From the NCBI GenBank assembly GCA_031841125.1, contig CM063110.1, positions 30,748,678 to 30,812,677 of the forward strand: a DNA stretch of 64,000 bases, in the 5' to 3' direction. The DNA comes from Acanthococcus lagerstroemiae (lineage: Eukaryota > Arthropoda > Insecta > Hemiptera > Eriococcidae). Positions 45,185-55,685 of the stretch are shown one piece after another. The notes under the pieces were generated by a model. It saw only the letters and a program-made list of their open reading frames with translations, ran no database searches and was not told the origin of the DNA. Positions within the stretch are counted from its first letter, which is position 1, and every line of letters begins with the position of its first letter. The translations under genes and the position numbers were made by a program.

Positions 45185-45269
45185 CTTTCTAACAAGCCCT
45201 CCTCGAGGCTGGTAACGTGATTCCGCGGCGAGTTAGGGCCGCTTGACGGAGTGGGAGAAAAAGGTGTGT
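45185..45269 (-). CDS. SLC9B: SLC9B/NHA-type Na+/H+ antiporter, first recognised exon (N-terminal tail)
   Basis: On the minus strand, codons read TPFSPTPSSGPNSPRNHVTS, then LEEGLLE, and end with AG before GTAATT. The two leftover bases plus the first base of exon 13382-13077 make AGT (Ser), so the joined protein reads SLEEGLLES-CFRRLLDAPCGE without a stop. A Ser/Pro-rich cytoplasmic tail before the first membrane segment is usual in this family. The donor is clear. The 5-prime border is less so: I chose the AG before ACACACC (45270-45271), but the AG after CTTTTTCTCCCACTCCGTCA (exon start about 45247) has a better pyrimidine tract. No start codon is visible, so earlier exons may lie to the right. 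Confidence 0.65.
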
Positions 45270-45950
45270 CTAACTTCAAAAGCGTTTTTCCCAAAAACGT
45301 GTTTTCGCGCGTTCTCGTTACACTCATCTTTGACAGCTTGTATCTCCGGAACAAAAAACGCTACAAATTTCGCTGATAGCTCGTTAGAATGGGTCATTCC
45401 TCCTTATACCAGTGTAAACATTCCTCTATTAAGTACTGTCCGAAATTCATCGGATCAAAAAAGGTACCTCTTTTTATAGAAACTGCCACAATGTTTTCTA
45501 AAAAAAAAGTTGTATAGAATCTTTTTTACAGAAAATTCAACGAGGAACATTTTATGTTATTTGCATTTTGGTCTTGACGTGAATATTTTTTCAGTTAATT
45601 ACGATTTAGCGAGTAAAGATAGTTTATGGAAGAAAAAATAACAAAATCCACATTCCTCAAAACGTTCACACATTATTGCGATTATCTCAGTAAGTATGCG
45701 TTTTAGAGAAAAGTTGTATGAGATTTCTTTTATAGGAAATTTAACAGGGAACATTTTATGTCATATGCATTTTGGTCCTGAAGTTGATATGTTCCGAGAT
45801 ATTCGTAAAATTTCAATATTACACATAAGTTCAAGGTCAAAGCAGCACAGGTCAATGACCTCAGATTGAGCTCAAATTTTTTATGGCGAGTTTCTCGGTC
45901 CATTGCAACAAATTTCAGTGTAACCCTAATCAATTGGCGAAAACTTGTAA

Positions 45951-47280
45951 AATAAGGAATACCAACCCTAATTCACATATAAGAGGATTAGGATGGGACC
46001 AAAATTTGACCCCTGTGGAACCGTTCAGCCGGATAACTGAAAGACTGGATTGTCATCACTTCCTCATTACATATAAAAGTATACAGTAAAATATTCCAAG
46101 ATATAGTCATTATAGTACATATTAATAACAAAAAAGAAAAAAAAGTACACAGAAATCACAGATAATTTTTTCCTTCTCTCCATCAGAAAATGAACGCAGA
46201 AAAAAAACACAGATAAACAAATGAAACCTAAAATTATTCCCTCCCTTTCTCCAAAGAAATGGGCAAGGGAGTAAAAGTAACATTTTATACTATGCATTCG
46301 TACCCTAAGAAAAAAAAATTCCATGGAAATTTCTATTAACAACACAGCTCTGGAGACTGTAGTCGTGCAAGGTGCAGCAAAGAGTAAAGATCAAGGTCAA
46401 TTGGACGCTATTAAGCAAAAGAGACTCAACAAGAGACAAAATCTGTTTTTCGATAACACGCGATTCAAAGTTCAAGAGCCGTATAGAAACTATGACATAA
46501 TAGGCCACACTTACACAGAAGCATACTAGAGCTTTGGTTACACAGATCTGAGAATAGAAAACTACAGTTCATTGAGGTATTTTTGAACAAATCGTTCAAA
46601 AACTATATCGCCTCCAGATATTTACTTGCGCAACAACCAGCCTATGTTTGATATACATTGTAATATGTACTCTGAAGACTATGCAGTAAGAAATATATAT
46701 ATATATATTTTGTACCGGTGACTCCAGTGTATTTTCATATTTTTTTCATTCGTTTCAATGTATTTAAATGGAATTTCCCAAATAGCCACAATCGGTGGGA
46801 ATTTTTTTTAGTAGCTTTGTTTGCCTGTAACCCGACAAGTATGCTCTACCGATATGGTCAAATGAGAAACTGAAGCTGATGGTTGAGGGAATCGAATATG
46901 CTATTAACGACCACAAAATCTGTCCGATAGTTCGTCAGCTACGACTTCAAGTATTGGAAACAATTCCCAAATAGCTTCATTGTACGGGGCAATTTTAAAT
47001 GCTTTTTGTTTTCTTCATTAAGTAGCGATGTAGTTGATTTCTGGAGTTCAAGCTCCTATTCTAGCGACTGCCGCCCTATAAAAGGCTACATACGGTAGCA
47101 TTTTAGCTGACGGCTTCGCACATCGGACCCCTCCAGGTGCAATCAGCACCGGCTATAAACTACATCATTAAAACCTTAATTTTTTATTGACGAGAAAATA
47201 CCCGACCGAAGTCTACGTCCTACAGGCTGCAAATGAAATCCGCGTCGAAAGCTTTACACGAGAAAATTAAACGGTCGAGT
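45951..47280. other. No gene seen; (AT)n at about 46683-46711
   Basis: A/T-rich sequence with a short (AT) dinucleotide run and a fragment of DR-K at 46398-46425. An open frame of 68 codons begins at 46323 but shows no domain, and it overlaps the DR-K fragment, so I do not call it a gene. Confidence 0.35.
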
Positions 47281-48385
47281 GGTGACCTCAATCGAGCTCC
47301 CTTGGAAAGCACGGTAGCGAGATAACTAAAATGAGAGTAAAAAAACAAAGCTGACGGGGGTTTGTACGTTTCCCTAACAAATCTACGAATGTAACGAAGA
47401 TACAGAAGACTCCTTGGAGCCGGTGATTAATGAATCTTGATGAGTTTCACGAAAGTGGAAAGTATTACTGTAGCTTTATCGGTAATCTTTCAACTTGGCA
47501 TGTTGCTATAAAAACGGCTGTAGGATTGCGCGAACCGCGCACAATGCTTGAAAGTAACCTCAAGTGAAGTTGCGTTTTCCAAAATGAGTTTCGCCATCTT
47601 TATACACAGCCATTGTTTGGGGTAACAATACGAACAATTACAAACGCGACCGAAAAATTCGCGCAAGATTTCCGATTCAATTAGCAAAAAGCGCGATGAT
47701 GCTTTCAGCAAAGAAAAGGACTCGCGGTTGCCGGTTTGAATGTTAATTCGGCCTTATTTACCCACTTCCACCCCGATCCTGCGACGTGCACTCCCCGGAT
47801 TAATTAATTCCGAAACATCCTTTTTCGTCGTACAGACGATAAAACGAGAATACTTAATTCGGGGAAGATGCTTGTAACATTGTAAACGACTTGTAAACGA
47901 AAAACTGATGGCAACCTCCGATACCGAATAATTTCATCACGAATGAAGTTCGCTGTTGGCTGAGTTGCGAGTGGCGAAAGTGCAAATTGACTGCGTGGGA
48001 TTACCCCCAGGGCAGAGGTGTCTAGCTTTTAGTCTGCGCAAATAAGGAAAATCGAGAAAATTTCTTGATAACAAGCGGGAAGTTTGGTGAAAATGGTCTC
48101 AATGGGTCCCCGGAGTCTCGAGAAGAAAGCCACATAAAATCGCGTTTTTCGGCGGAAAGACGAACATCAGACGGATTGTTTTTTGGATCAACTATAGTTG
48201 TGAGTAATAAGTACAGTACACTAGTTTTTGTAGAAAAATCGGTGATTTTCAAAAGATCGTAGAAAACTGAATTCTTGAAAGTCAGAGATTGGGCTCTCTT
48301 ATTTTTATAATGATCCCCTTGAATAAGAACAAAAACTCTCAAATAATGCGTGTAAGAAAAGTAATTTTTACCATGAATCAATTAC
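47281..48385. other. CpG-richer single-copy DNA, no gene called
   Basis: Repeat-free sequence of more balanced composition than the surroundings. Open frames of up to about 119 codons exist but show no domain or splice context. Among the likely single-copy islands this is the longest, and it lies upstream of the first recognised SLC9B exon, where promoter or enhancer sequence could sit. That is inferred from position only. Confidence 0.35.
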
Positions 48386-48389
48386 TTTT

Positions 48390-48620
48390 AATTAACAAAT
48401 AATTGAATCATTTTTATGCAATCGATTCCTTCAATTCATTATGGTAAGTTGATTATACTTTTGATCAATAAATTTTAGTTATTTTCAATTAATCAATTAT
48501 GTTAAATTGATAAATATTTTCCAAGAAACTAATTATTTTTGATTCATTAATTATTTTTAGCTAACCGACTTCGATTACTTGATTATTGAATAACTTTTGA
48601 TTAATTGGTTAGTTTCAACT
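48390..48620. repeat. A/T-only degenerate repeat
   Basis: About 230 bp of TTGATTAA / AATTATTTTTGATT texture like that at 24881-25180 and 52560-55020. Confidence 0.6.
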
Positions 48621-49677
48621 AAAGGGTAAGGAATCAAAACTCATTTTTGCCATTTTACTTCAAGGGCATAAATAGGCAAAATACTGTACACGGGTGCAGG
48701 AATATCTGTACTGAATGTGCGATATATATAATACAAGCTGTAATACCCGTCCTTCGGACGGGATCAAACATGCAATAATATGAAACTTTGAAAATAAAAG
48801 AAAGAAAATGAAACATGAAATAGTTTTTTTATAAATGTGAAAGCTTTGTAATCTTTGGAAATTAAATAGAATTACCCATTCTTCTCTATCTCTAAAATGA
48901 GAAATGATCGAATTATCCTGAACATTTCACGTCCTTAATAGAAGTACTGAGGGTTCTTTTGCCCAAACAATTTGCACAGTCCCAGTCAGAGGCTTTCAAA
49001 AACATTAAAGATAACGGCTTTAATAACAGTTTGTATGTTTGTCGCACAGGTAGCGCTATAACATGTTCTCCTTATCATTGTTTAATGAACGCACTAAAGA
49101 TACGACGCTCGCTCCTACAATTTGCACAGTCCCAATCAAATGGAGTAAAAAAGTATTATTTGTAAAATAAAAGATCGATAGTAAAAAATCGCAAAACATG
49201 AACTGTGTTTTGAACTTGGTATATCTGTCTCCCAACCGGATGCGCAATCAGTTACCCTAGTTACCCGAGGAATAGTTACCCATTTGCAACCCTCAGTTGG
49301 ACGCTGTTAAGCGTAAGAGTACCAACCGACATTTGTAAGCAAAGTGAGTTATTAGTATTGTTGGAAAGAGCATAAAAAGTATAATTTTTCAAAATCAGGC
49401 CCCCAATTCAAAAATGTTACATACTGCCATATGAGACATTTAAAAAAAAATATTTCATTCAGTAATACCTGAGAACACAGATGAGGAAAAATCGAGACTT
49501 GTCTTAATAAATTAGATTAATCTCTTCAATAAATGAAAAATGAAGCAAAAAGTATTAGGAAAATGAAAATTCGATAATAAAAAAACGACACATGGCCCAA
49601 GTCTTGAACTCATGAAGCCCTAAAGATGTTTCGAATCAAAAAATAAATAGAATCGGTTTTCTTTCTAGTGGTTCTCG

Positions 49678-50037
49678 ATGATCACCCGCAACTTAAATTA
49701 CCCTATGACTATTGTTATTGTGTACGCTATCTATATCAAAGGCCAAATCAAACATGTGATGTATTCTTGCTGCTTTGATGAGTCATGCGAGAAAAGGAAA
49801 GGCCGGAGGAGACTTGTGTCGGTCGGCAGTATTACAAATGATGATGAAAAGGAATGTACTTGTAATAAAGATTTCTTACTATTCGTATGTTCATGCTTTT
49901 TCGTGCAAATTTGTTTTCGGTTTTTTGCTCGCAATAGTATAAACATTTTCAGTAATAGGTACCTGAGAACACCGATGAGGAGAAATCGAGGCTTGTCTTT
50001 ATATATTAAATTGATCTCTTTAATAAATGAAAAATGA
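49678..50037 (+). CDS. Small Cys-rich open frame, also present in unit copy 2 (doubtful gene)
   Basis: This frame of 119 codons contains CCFDESCEKRKG, then ECTCNKDFLLFVCSC and a hydrophobic stretch, and ends in repeat sequence. In copy 2 (51556-51882) the first 95 or so codons remain open with about ten residue changes and no frameshift. The two copies are young, so the open frame alone proves little. There is no signal peptide and no known domain. Confidence 0.2.
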   Translation: MITRNLNYPMTIVIVYAIYIKGQIKHVMYSCCFDESCEKRKGRRRLVSVGSITNDDEKECTCNKDFLLFVCSCFFVQICFRFFARNSINIFSNRYLRTPMRRNRGLSLYIKLISLINEK

Positions 50038-50135
50038 AACAAAAAAGTATTTCTAAAATGAAAACTTTATAATAAAAAAACGACACATGGCCCAATAGAA
50101 TATCGCATGGCCACCCTGATCGTTCTATATTCACG

Positions 50136-50201
50136 ATGTGTTATATAAAATACTTCCTTCTGGTCACACTGATCACTCTAACACGCGTTTACAATGACGG
50201 G
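50136..50201 (+). CDS. Signal-peptide-like first exon in unit copy 1
   Basis: ATG opens 22 codons, beginning MCYIKYFLLVTLITLTRV, a basic residue then a hydrophobic core, and is followed directly by GTAAGC, a good donor, in phase 0. The equivalent in copy 2 (52140-52190) keeps ATG, frame and donor. This is the layout of a secreted protein's first exon, but no second exon is recognised nearby and the family is unknown. Confidence 0.35.
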
Positions 50202-50735
50202 GTAAGCGCGCGGAACACTCACACACAGACACACATGCAAGTCGACTTTAAAGCTTTATTACAACTTTATGAATGGATATTTCAAATCTGTTTCACGCCA
50301 CAATCCTCTTCGGAAATACATGCTTTCATTTGAGACCTTACATGAACAATTTCATGCGGTAATGACGGAGAATAAGGAAGTCAAAATTTCGCAACTTGTC
50401 TTTACGTCCTTCGGACGGGATCAAACATGTGCAATAATATGAAACTTTGAAAATGAAAGAAAGAAAGTGAAGCATGAAATTGTTTTTCATTCGTAAATGT
50501 GAAAGTTTTGTAATCTTTGGAAATTACATAGAATTACCCATTCTTCTCTCTCTACAAAATGAGAAATGATAGAATTATCCTGAACATTTCACGTCCTCAA
50601 TAAAAGTACTGAGGGTTCGTTTGCCCAAACAATTTGCACAGTCCGAGAGTCCCAGTCAGAGGCTTTCAAAAACATTAAAGTTAATGGCTTTGATAACAGT
50701 TTGTATGTTTGTGTCACAGAAAGCGCTGTAATATA

Positions 50736-50832
50736 CAGGGTGTACCAAAAGAAAGAGGACACTAATCGAAATTTTTCAAACACTAAAAATGTGCTATGGA
50801 AAAATCGTGTCCTCTTTTTTTGGTACACCCTG
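50736..50832. mobile_element. Mariner-type mini-MITE, 97 bp, absent from copy 1
   Basis: Ends CAGGGTGTACCAAAAGAAAG and its complement CTTTTTTTGGTACACCCTG, inverted repeats of about 28 bp, with TA on both sides. Unit copy 1 has no insertion at the matching place (AGCGCTATAACATGTTCTCC), so the MITE arrived after the duplication or was never in that copy. Confidence 0.92.
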
Positions 50833-52139
50833 TATATTCTCCTTATCATTGTTTAACGAACGCACTAAAGATACGACGCTAGCTAGCACTTCTACAATTT
50901 GCACAGTCCCAGTCAGATGAAGTAAAAAAGTATTATTTGTAAAGTAAGAGTTCGATAGTAAAAAAACGCAACATGAAACTCCAACATCTTTTTAATCTCT
51001 TCAATAAATGAAAAATGAAGCAAAAAAGTATTTGTAAAATAAAAGATCGATACTAAAAAAATGCAAAACATGAACTGTGTTTTGAACTTGGTATATCTGT
51101 CTCCCAACCGGATGCGCAATTAGTTACCCTAGTTACCCGAGGAATAGTTACCCATTTGCAACCCTCAGTTGGACGCTGTTAAGCGTAAGAGAACCAACCG
51201 ACATTTGTAAGCAAAATGAGTTATTAGTATTGTTGGAAAGAGTTTAAAAGTATAATTTCTCAAAATTAGGCCCCCGATTCAAAAATGTTACCTACTGCCA
51301 TATGAGACATTTTTTTTTTAAATTTTATTCAGTAATACCTGAGAACACCGATGAGGAAAAATCGAGACTTGTCTTAATAAATTAGATTAATCTCTTCAAT
51401 AAATGAAAAATGAAGCAAAAAGTATTAGGAAAATGAAAATTCGATAATAAAAAAACGACACATGGCCCAAGTCTTGAACTCATGAAGCCCTAAAGATGTT
51501 TCGAATCAAAAAATAAATAAATAAATAGAATCGGTTTTCTTTCTAGTGGTTCTCGATGATCACCCGTAACTTAAATTACCCTATGACTATTGTTATTGTG
51601 TTCGTTATCTATACCAAAGGCCAAATCAAACATGTGATGTATTTTTGCTGCTTCGATGAGTCATGCGAGAAAAGGAAAGGCCAGAGGAGACTTGTGTCGG
51701 TCGGCAGTATTACAAATGATGATGAAAAGGAATGTACTTGTAATAAAGATTTCTTACTATTCGTATGTTCGTGCTTTCTTGTGCAAATTTGTTTTCGGTT
51801 TTCTGCTCGCAATAGTATAAACATTTTCAGTAATACTTGGAACCCCGATAAGGAAAATTCGAGACTTGTCTCTATATATTAGATTAATCTCTTTAATAAA
51901 TGAAAAATGAAGCAAAAACGTATTTGTAAAATGAAAAGTCGATAATTAAAAAACGACACATGTCCCAAGTCTTGAACTCACGAAGGATTTGTAAAGTAAA
52001 AGTTCAATAATAAAAAAACGCAATATGGCCTGATAAACCACAGTATGTACACTGAGACGCTTTTAGATGAAAGAAACCAAGATTGTCTATATAATACAGA
52101 TATCGCATGGCCACCCTGATCGTTCTACATGTATCCACA

Positions 52140-52190
52140 ATGTGTCTACTGGTCACACTGATCACTCTAACACGCGTTTACAATGACGGG
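52140..52190 (+). CDS. Signal-peptide-like first exon in unit copy 2
   Basis: Seventeen codons reading MCLLVTLITLTRVYNDG, then GTAAGC. Compared with copy 1 it lacks exactly 15 bp near the start, so the frame is kept and the hydrophobic core shortened. A small in-frame change with intact ATG and donor fits a functional exon, though a young duplication could show this by chance. Confidence 0.3.
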
Positions 52191-52409
52191 GTAAGCGCGT
52201 GGAACACTCACACATAGACACACATGCAAGTCAACTTTAAAGCTTAATTACAACTTTATGAATGGATATTTCAAATCTGTTTCACGCCACAATCCTCTTC
52301 GGAAATACATGCTTTCATTTGAGACATTACATGAACAATTTCATGCAGTAACGACGGAGAATAAGGAAGTCAAAATTTCGCAACTTGTCTTTATATATTA
52401 TAAGATAAG

Positions 52410-52490
52410 ATATGATAAGATAAGAAGAAAGAAGAAGAAGAAGAAGAAGAAGAAGATATATATTAGAAGAGAAGAAGAAGAAGAAGATAC
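52410..52490. repeat. (AAG)n microsatellite
   Basis: AAGAAGAAGAAGAAGAAGAA runs interrupted by ATATATATTAGAAG. Confidence 0.9.
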
Positions 52491-52559
52491 TCTATGTTCA
52501 CAGACGCAGCAAAGATATTCCTGCACCCCTGTACAGTATTTTGCCTATTTGCGCCCTAA

Positions 52560-53639
52560 TTATTTTTAATTGATTGAACACTTTTTGTTATTTGATAATT
52601 TGATATGTTTTTATTAGTCAGTAATTTCTTATTAGTCGATTATTTTTGTAATAATCGAATATTAATAATTTAATTTTGATTAATGATGACAAGATATCAG
52701 TCTTACCACCGGTTTGATGCAGCTTTCCATTCCTCCCTATCTTGTGCAGGTTCTTTCATTTCGTAATAACACTTACATTTGACATCTTTGATTATCTGTT
52801 GAACATACTGGAATCTTTTCCGACCCCCACCCAATTCTTTCCTTCCCCTCAAATTATGTCCTATTAGTTCATGTCTCTTCCTCTTCAGACAATTCCAAAT
52901 ATCGATTTTACCTCCTACTCTGCTGAGTGCTGAGTACTTCCTTATTTCTTATCTTATCCGTCCGTTTGATGGTAAGTATCCGCCTATAGCACCACATATC
53001 TCAAATAATTATTTATAACTAGTCGACCGTTTTTGATTAACCAATTTGGACTATTTTTAATAGTTTACCAATTATTTTCAATTAATTGAACATACTAATG
53101 ACGTGATTGTTATTAATTTATTAACTTATTATTTACAATTATTAAATTATTCCTGATTAATTAATCAAGTTTGATTAATCTATTATTGGTAATTACTTAT
53201 TTATTGTTAATTCTTCAGTTATTTTTAATTAATTAATTGTTTGTGATTTACTTACTAACATGTTATTAATTGATTATTCTAGATCAATCAATTATTTTGA
53301 ATAATATATTCTTTATTAATTAATTATTTTTTATTATTCAATTATTTTTCATTAATCAGGTTTTAGGAGTATTTTCCCAATATATAATTACGTATTGATA
53401 AATTATTTTTAATAACTAATAATTTTTAATTAATTGATAATTTTTGATATAGGTACCCAATATTATCAATGAACTTATCATTTCTAATTATTTTGATAAT
53501 GATTGATTATCCACTCATTTTTCATTAATTGATTTTCTTGATAAATTAATTAATCATTTTTGATTTAATTTATTATTTTTTTGCTAATTCATTATTTCTA
53601 AATAATAATAAATTACTTCTAATTTATTAAAATTTCTCT
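52560..53639. repeat. A/T-only degenerate repeat, left part with duplicated block
   Basis: Built from AATTATTTTTGATTAATTAA-type phrases. The part 53110-53400 recurs at 54318-54610 in direct order (AATTATTAAATTATTCCTGA, GATCAATC..AATTTTGAA, AGGAGTATTTTCC). A non-AT insert at about 52685-52985 (AGTCTTACCACCGGTTTGAT, TCCGACCCCCACCC) looks like a remnant of another element. Confidence 0.65.
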
Positions 53640-54290
53640 CTATCTCTCTATATGCTCCCCTCGGTACTGATGCGATGCCCGAAAGGGTAGTTTCAGGTGC
53701 CGGGGGTGCGGTGTCTCAGGGGTCACTTTGGCATGCGTGCATCGCCATACGTCCCACCACACCATCTCTCTATATTCTAGAAAAAAGTAGAGTCCACTGC
53801 CGCCACCGCCATCGCCGTCTTTGGGAGAAAAAAAACCCACTGCGGGTTGCCTAAATTGCTCATTTCTCCAGGAGTAGCCTACTCTTGGGAAGGGGTTCAT
53901 GGTGGAGGAGGGCTCTCTATACACTAAACAGTAAAAGCCACCTCCTCCTTCTCCTCCGTGGGGATAATTTCTTGTTGGCCTGCCCTGTACCTTAATCTCA
54001 CGTTTCACCGGGGGCTTCTCGGTGGAGGTGGGAGCTCCTGGAGAGGGAAGACGGCCACAGTGAGGAAGGGCGTCGCAGTGGGCGAGGAGGAACATGGTGA
54101 GGGGAAATGACTGTGATAGAGGACAGCTGTGGTGGGGATTGGCTTGGCAGAGGGTAGTCCACCCCAGGGGGCTCCTTGGTGGAGGAGACAGCTCCTGGAT
54201 GGTGTAGCGCCGTGTTGTTTCCACATAATTTCCATGGAAATTTTTCTATGCAGAATAAGATACACTTATGTTACTATGACGTTCAGGGCC
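53640..54290. other. GC-rich island between duplicated AT-rich blocks, unknown
   Basis: About 600 bp of G/C-rich, partly repetitive sequence in an A/T-only setting. CTCGGTGGAGGTGGGAGCTC and CTTGGTGGAGGAGACAGCTC are internal near-repeats. On the minus strand an open frame of 194 codons spans almost all of it (METTRRYTIQELSPPPRSPL at the start), but it is rich in Pro, Gly and Arg and matches nothing I know, so it may be open only through high G+C. The segment 53690-53760 shares CGTATGGCGATGCACGCATG in reverse complement with the fold-back spacer at 14330-14350. It is probably an inserted element or a captured fragment. Confidence 0.4.
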
Positions 54291-55020
54291 GTATTTACAT
54301 ACAGGTAACATAGGCACGTTATTTTTAATTATTAAATTATTCCTGATTAATTAATCAAGTTTGATTAATCTATTATTTTTACTTCATCTATTACTGTAAA
54401 TTACCTACTTATTTATTTTTAAATCTTCAGGTATTTTGAATTGATTAATTGTTTTTGATTTCCTTACTTACTTACTTTTTATTAATTGATTATTCTAGAT
54501 CAATCTATAATTTTGAATCAACTGATCATTCTTTATTAATTAATTATTTTTTTATTATTCAATTATTTTTCATTAATCAGTTTTTAGGAGTATTTTCCTA
54601 ATACATAAAATTACGTTTTTTGGGTTGTTAAATTATTTTTAATTACTAAATTATTTTGATTAACCGATTTCAATTATTTTTAATAACTAAGAATTTTTGA
54701 TTAATTGATAATTTCAGGTACTCAATATTACCAATGAACTTATCATTTCTAACTAATGTTGATAATGATTGATTAACCACTTATTTTCATTACCTGTTAG
54801 ATTATTTTTGATAAATTAATAATTTTAATTAATTAATCATTTTTGATTAATTTATTATTTTTGCTAATTCATTATTTTTAAATAATAAATTGCTTCTAAT
54901 TTATTATAAATTGTTTTTAATTAAGAAATGTTGATTATTTCTAGTGAATAAACTATTGTTGATTCACCAATTTTAATTAATTTTAATAATTTAAAAAACT
55001 TTGCATTAATTGATGCTTTT
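54291..55020. repeat. A/T-only degenerate repeat, right part
   Basis: This continues the texture of 52560-53639, with the duplicated block at 54318-54930. At 54288-54320 a CAGGGCCGTATTTACATACA phrase resembles the end of a hAT-type element, but no partner end is found. Confidence 0.6.
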
Positions 55021-55640
55021 CAATGTATCCAATCACCATACTATGGACACCGGGACACTGCGGCATAAAAGGGAATATGATCGCTGACAAGCTAGCGAAG
55101 GAGGGCATTTAAAAAGAACTGACAACACCCAGGTCGTGTCTTCTTGTAGCGTTCAGCGTTATAAAATCCAAAGTTAAGGCTTGGGTAAGTAAGCAAACGG
55201 AAATGCACTGGCGGATGGCCAGTGGCATGAAAGTCAGCAAAACACTGATAGGGGACGCCCCCAGTAAGTATGCCGAGTTCCTACCAGGGCTTGACGGGAA
55301 ACATTCAAAGTTCATGGTCGAACTACTAACTGGTCATGGGGCCACAAAACCCATGTGGTAAAGGATATGCGTGGTGAAAAGCGGCTCCTGTAGATACTGT
55401 GGAGAAGAGAAAGTAACCTCGATCTACATATATCATATGTCCCTGGGCAGCAATACACATATAGTCGGGACAAGAGGCGAAGCACTGGGACTAGAGTATC
55501 CATCACCCAGTGAAGTCACAGAGGTAGCGCTCAGTAAAATTCTCACATTGGCTATAAAAGTGAGGCTACTGAGCTGATCCTTGACTGAAACCTGAGGAAT
55601 AGTGCAATGGACTACAAAGTCCGAGCACTCGGCGCATATA
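55021..55640 (+). pseudogene. LINE fragment: RNase H domain and C terminus
   Basis: The frame opens with PITILWTPGHCGIKGNMIAD and KLAKEG, the WVPGH.GI.GNE.AD..AK motif that ends the RNase H domain of LINEs such as the R1, I and Loa groups. After a stop, it goes on with KSKVKAWVSKQTEMHWR and ends in a CRYCGEEK knuckle-like motif whose later His/Cys residues are altered. Several stops are present. A (ATG)n run follows at 55660-55684, a common kind of 3-prime tail for such elements. It sits alone in the A/T-only repeat, so it is 5-prime truncated. Confidence 0.8.
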
Positions 55641-55656
55641 CAGCGCCACCTCACAC

Positions 55657-55685
55657 AAATGATGATGATGATGATGATGAATGTA
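55657..55685. repeat. (ATG)n microsatellite, likely LINE tail
   Basis: AAATGATGATGATGATGATG directly after the LINE C-terminal sequence. Confidence 0.85.

Larger units (their letters stand above)
43554..45950. repeat. Dispersed repeat DR-M in inverted arrangement
   Basis: The block 43563-43815 recurs in reverse complement at about 45705-45950, with shared strings such as TTTGAGCTCAATCTGAGG and CGGAACATATCAACTTCAG. Sub-blocks with TTATTTGCATTTTGGTC and CACACATTRTTGCGATYATC also repeat in direct order at 44815-44880, 45490-45690, 45660-45830 and at the right edge of the window (63855-64000). The SLC9B exon at 45185-45269 lies inside the inverted pair. Confidence 0.7.
48749..50403 (+). repeat. 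Tandem duplication, unit copy 1 (about 1.65 kb)
   Basis: The unit opens with CCGTCCTTCGGACGGGATCA, a perfect small hairpin, and ends with GTCAAAATTTCGCAACTTGT at 50371-50398. Within it, a block of about 150 bp (TGTCTTAATAAATTAGATTA...AAAACGACACATGGCCC) occurs twice (about 49498-49605 and 49995-50095), and DR-K occurs at 49299-49430. The next unit repeats the same order. No gene family is recognised. Confidence 0.88.
50404..52393 (+). repeat. Tandem duplication, unit copy 2 (about 1.99 kb)
   Basis: Starts with CGTCCTTCGGACGGGATCAA and ends with CGCAACTTGTCTTTATATAT, repeating copy 1 in the same order at high identity. It is longer through a 97-bp MITE at 50736-50832, an extra block at about 50980-51060 and small indels. 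DR-K lies at 51169-51295 and the 150-bp internal block at about 51360-51470 and 51865-51965. Confidence 0.88.

Noticed and set aside
46323..46529. 68-codon plus-strand frame
   Set aside because: It includes a fragment of the dispersed repeat DR-K and has no further support.
48750..48766. Helitron 3-prime hairpin
   Set aside because: The CCGTCC/GGACGG hairpin is not followed by CTRR on either strand.
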